Of a DNA stretch of 9,018 bases, positions 7,112 to 9,018 are shown piece after piece. A program made the position numbers and the translations under genes. Under the pieces are notes generated by a model that saw only the letters and a list, made by a program, of their open reading frames with translations, was not told the DNA's origin and made no database searches. How positions within the stretch are numbered: position 1 is the stretch's first letter; the number at the start of each line of letters is the position of its first letter. The DNA is from J038 sp036734085 (GTDB lineage: Bacteria > Chloroflexota > Anaerolineae > Aggregatilineales > Phototrophicaceae): assembly GCA_036734085.1 (NCBI GenBank), contig DAIMZF010000139.1, positions 1 through 9,018 on the forward strand. Reading direction: 5' to 3'.

Positions 7112-7126
7112 TTTCACTGAATGAAA
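7112..7126. promoter_or_regulatory. Putative ROK repressor operator at its own promoter
   Basis: TTTCACTGAATGAAA is an inverted repeat with one mismatch and matches the 5881-5895 palindrome at 13 of 15 positions. It sits between the predicted -10 box (7139-7144) and the ROK start codon, roughly at the first 20 transcribed bases, the usual place for autorepression. No third full copy was found in the window; an exact half-site occurs at 2641-2647. Confidence 0.65.
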
Positions 7127-7138
7127 TAAGTTTCGTAT

Positions 7139-7167
7139 AATGTAATCTGGATTCTGCGATTTGTCAA
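7139..7167 (-). promoter_or_regulatory. Sigma70-type promoter of the ROK gene
   Basis: On the minus strand, TTGACA (7167-7162, a perfect -35) is followed after 17 bases by TACATT (7144-7139, 4 of 6 to the -10 consensus). Transcription would begin near 7132, about 30 bases before the ATG, placing the 7112-7126 palindrome in the initially transcribed region. Confidence 0.6.
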
Positions 7168-7261
7168 GAATGTGCTGTTGTCGTGCCGTTGGTCACTTTC
7201 TAACAGGGCATAGGGGCGCGGAGGATGATAAAGCCAGCGACTCTGCGCTTGTCTCCCTATA

Positions 7262-7291
7262 TTGACACTCAGAACTCTTGTGCTATATGAT
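7262..7291 (+). promoter_or_regulatory. Sigma70-type promoter of the beta-grasp/DUF5724 gene pair
   Basis: TTGACA (7262-7267, perfect -35) and TATGAT (7286-7291, 5 of 6 to the -10 consensus) are separated by 18 bases. Transcription would start near 7298, giving a leader of about 27 bases before the GTG at 7325. The TTG at 7262 is formally in frame with the downstream gene, but it is the -35 box and cannot be the start codon if this promoter is used. The promoter diverges from that of the ROK gene, about 95 bases away (-35 to -35). Confidence 0.7.
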
Positions 7292-7324
7292 TTAATTATT
7301 TATCATCACCAGAAAGTGCGTAAT

Positions 7325-7756
7325 GTGTCTACTTTATTTATTGATGCAAAAGTCATCGGGCAAAAGCGCCCGGTGCTGACCGGCTATCGGTTGCCCCTAC
7401 CACCCCAAAATACCGACTCTGGTAGATTAACCCTCCGTGACTTGATAACCTACGTTGTGCAAAAGGAAGTCGAAGCCTTCCATCAGCGCCAAACGGAGCG
7501 CAAACTGGCGCAGGTGCTTTCCCCGCAGGACATCGCGGCGGCGGCAGAGCGTGGCAAGATTGATTCCGGTGAGCGCGACTTGCAACAGGATGTAGACCCG
7601 GACGCCGCTGTGCAGACCGCGCTCCAAGCATTTGAAGACGGCCTGTATTACGTCTTTATTGATGACAAACAGCAGACCACGCTCGACCAGACGGTATTCA
7701 TCGGCGAAGATTCCCACATGCTCTTTGTGCGGCTTGTCGCGCTGGCAGGAGGCTAA
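7325..7756 (+). CDS. Predicted ubiquitin-like/beta-grasp protein with C-terminal Gly-Gly, 143 aa
   Basis: Small soluble protein of unassigned function. The start is taken as GTG at 7325 (AGAAAG eight bases upstream); GTG at 7316 is possible. Predicted elements by eye: strand 2-10 (STLFIDAKV), strand 17-25 (VLTGYRLPL), helix 36-60 (TLRDLITYVVQKEVEAFHQR), a charged helical insert of about 40 residues, then strand 107-114 (LYYVFIDD), a short TLDQTVFI segment and a last strand 131-138 (HMLFVRLV), ending ALAGG directly before the stop. This beta-beta-alpha-beta-beta order with a C-terminal GG resembles ubiquitin, ThiS and MoaD. The end can be laid against ubiquitin's TLxxYNIxxxSTLHLVLRLRGG. The helical insert is unusual. 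The gene is followed six bases later by a DUF5724/DUF4132-like gene, and the two are probably co-transcribed. The reading frame and its link to that neighbour are well supported; the fold is an inference that needs structure prediction. Adenylation, conjugation or sulfur-carrier roles are possibilities only. Confidence 0.8.
   Translation: MSTLFIDAKVIGQKRPVLTGYRLPLPPQNTDSGRLTLRDLITYVVQKEVEAFHQRQTERKLAQVLSPQDIAAAAERGKIDSGERDLQQDVDPDAAVQTALQAFEDGLYYVFIDDKQQTTLDQTVFIGEDSHMLFVRLVALAGG
7747..7752 (+). promoter_or_regulatory. AGGAGG ribosome binding site inside the preceding gene's Gly-Gly codons
   Basis: A perfect AGGAGG lies ten bases upstream of the ATG at 7763 and fixes that start. It overlaps the last sense codons (GCA GGA GGC, Ala-Gly-Gly) of the upstream gene, which suggests tight translational coupling of the pair. 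Confidence 0.8.
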
Positions 7757-7762
7757 CCCGCC

Positions 7763-9018
7763 ATGAAAACACCGGATGCAATCGCCCAATATTTGCTGGA
7801 TAAACGTAGCGAGCGCGTTAGAACCGAATTTTCGCAATTACACGACATCAAACAATTGCCGGAAGCCCTGCGTGCGCCCGCTTACGCCATCATGCGCTAT
7901 GACACAAACGGCGAAGTTATCCCGCATAATCCCAAAGACCCCCTCATCATCCAACAACGGCAGGATGCCGCACTCAACCAGCTAGATGCACTCTCTCCGG
8001 CGGAACGCACGCAGATTTTCCACGCGCTGATGCCCAAAATAGCCTCTTATCTGGAGATGGGCTGGCAATACCTCAAGCATATACCCTATCAAACCAGCTA
8101 TGACCGCCGTGCTTTCCGTGCGCCGCAAAACCCGGAAACCACACTCAAGAAACGAGTCAATTGGTTAAGAAACCTGAATCAACGCACAAATGCCTATGAT
8201 GAGACACTGGTCTGGCTGGCGCAATATGCGCCTTATCTGGAATACGGCGCGGCGGTGAACAGCATCGGCCTCTTGCTGGCGGCGGTCATCAGCAGTGATG
8301 ACCCGCTCGGTGATGAACTATTCGATTTGCTGGTTGCCTCCGCGAAGGGCGAACACGAAGTCGGCATTATGGGCTACCATGTCACTACTGCGCTTCTGGC
8401 CGCTAACCGCCCCGATGGTTGGGACTTCATAGAACGTCTGTTGCTGGCCGCACAGAGGCAAGAGGGCTTGCGGCAGGTCATCCTTGAGACAGTGGACGAA
8501 GCCCACCCGGACGCCTTCAAACGCATGATTCAACTTATTATCGACCATGACCTGGCGCGCTTTAGCGCGGTGACACGGGCTTTAAATGTGTGGTTTGGCT
8601 TCGCGTGGGAGTCTACGGATGCCAAACACATCAACGCTCAACTTAGCATGTGTCTGGAGATGCTGACCCATCCGGACGCGCACCGGCAGGCATTAGCTTC
8701 TACGGATGCCGAAACGGTGTACATGGCGCTGTTTGTCGCCGCGTTTGCTGACGTACATCGCGCCATCGCATTAGCGGCGGAAAAAGTCACCCATCCTGAC
8801 GTTGATATTCGCTTCGTCAGCCTGCATTTTCTCGGTGCTACTAAAGTACAAGCCGCTTATGATGCGATGTACCCCGCGCTGGCCGATGAATCCTTGCCGC
8901 TTATCGCTTATGCGTGTAGCACATTCCGTTATGTTGGTCAGCCCCAGCAGGAGGACGTGTTTGAACGTCTGGAAGCCGCGCTTGCCCGGATGCCGGATAA
9001 GCCCAAAGCGGTTGGGTC
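7763..9018 (+). CDS. DUF5724/DUF4132 (MolR/YehI-like) family protein, N-terminal part, runs off window
   Basis: An uninterrupted frame from ATG 7763 to the window end, 418 codons without a stop; the C-terminus is missing. It has no signal peptide or membrane span and is almost entirely amphipathic helices, so it is probably a cytoplasmic HEAT-like solenoid. The best conserved stretch is about 196-278: GEHEVGIMGYHVTTALLAANRPDGWDFIERLLLAAQ, then RQEGLRQVILETVDEAHPDAF and DHDLARFSAVTRALNVWFG. I recognise this from large bacterial proteins annotated DUF5724, usually with a C-terminal DUF4132 (MolR/YehI-like) region. Residues 132-160 (VNWLRNLNQRTNAYDETLVW) and 343-390 (repeat-like helices) fit as well. 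A perfect AGGAGG supports the start. In E. coli the family member yehI lies near yehL (MoxR-type AAA ATPase), yehP (VWA domain) and yehQ (SWIM zinc finger), so comparable genes may follow beyond this window. Biochemical function is unknown. The family call is from memory and not from a search. Confidence 0.8.
   Translation, partial: MKTPDAIAQYLLDKRSERVRTEFSQLHDIKQLPEALRAPAYAIMRYDTNGEVIPHNPKDPLIIQQRQDAALNQLDALSPAERTQIFHALMPKIASYLEMGWQYLKHIPYQTSYDRRAFRAPQNPETTLKKRVNWLRNLNQRTNAYDETLVWLAQYAPYLEYGAAVNSIGLLLAAVISSDDPLGDELFDLLVASAKGEHEVGIMGYHVTTALLAANRPDGWDFIERLLLAAQRQEGLRQVILETVDEAHPDAFKRMIQLIIDHDLARFSAVTRALNVWFGFAWESTDAKHINAQLSMCLEMLTHPDAHRQALASTDAETVYMALFVAAFADVHRAIALAAEKVTHPDVDIRFVSLHFLGATKVQAAYDAMYPALADESLPLIAYACSTFRYVGQPQQEDVFERLEAALARMPDKPKAVG

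Noticed and set aside
7210..7260. Imperfect long-range inverted repeat (ATAGGGGCGC...GCGC...CTCCCTAT) upstream of the plus-strand promoter
   Set aside because: The pairing is interrupted with a long loop and lies upstream of the -35 box, so it is not in the transcript of the downstream genes; nothing ties it to a regulator.
7427..7837. A 136-codon minus-strand open frame across the beta-grasp gene
   Set aside because: It crosses the junction of two plus-strand genes with a good promoter and AGGAGG site; the antisense product shows no recognisable domain.
1..9018. Search for CRISPR arrays, insertion sequences, attachment sites and phage genes
   Set aside because: No regularly spaced repeats, transposase or integrase motifs, or flanking duplications were seen on either strand.

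Overview
The window looks like a chromosomal segment of a bacterium with mid-range GC, most likely a member of the Chloroflexota (Anaerolineae-like). That is an inference from remembered protein style: the 77-aa protein with a C-terminal GNFKRGNER motif, the sugar ABC transporter linked to a ROK regulator, and the DUF5724/DUF4132-like gene. No rRNA, tRNA, CRISPR array, transposase or phage gene is visible.

Layout. At the left edge is a small plus-strand gene of unknown function (6-239), followed by a strong hairpin (352-385). A minus-strand carbohydrate-uptake locus fills 419-7102. In transcription order it runs: ROK-family repressor (7102-5915), MalF-type permease (5868-4978), MalG-type permease (4988-4101, overlapping the previous gene by 11 bp), periplasm-type or extracellular sugar-binding protein (4012-2786), and a cytoplasmic GH31 alpha-glycosidase (2617-419). 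The expected logic is capture and import of an alpha-linked oligosaccharide or glycoside, then intracellular hydrolysis, with the ROK protein sensing the sugar. No ABC ATPase is encoded here, so the transporter probably borrows a shared MsmK/UgpC-type ATPase from elsewhere. Two near-identical 15-bp palindromes (TTTCACTnAnTGAAA) lie just upstream of the ROK gene and of the first permease. They are the best candidates for the ROK operator, giving autoregulation plus operon control.

Divergently transcribed from the ROK gene, with its own near-consensus promoter (TTGACA-18-TATGAT), is a plus-strand pair. The first gene encodes a 143-aa protein (7325-7756). Its predicted strand/helix order and final residues (...FVRLVALAGG-stop) look like a ubiquitin/ThiS/MoaD-type beta-grasp protein with a free C-terminal Gly-Gly. 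The second is the first 418 codons of a large helical-repeat protein (7763-9018, runs off the window) resembling the DUF5724/DUF4132 (MolR/YehI-like) family. Known relatives of that family sit beside a MoxR-type AAA ATPase, a VWA-domain protein and a SWIM-domain protein (E. coli yehI, yehL, yehP, yehQ). This pair is the most interesting part of the window: a possible ubiquitin-like component of a poorly understood AAA/VWA system.

Limits: all family calls come from reading motifs by eye. No database search, structure prediction or alignment was run.
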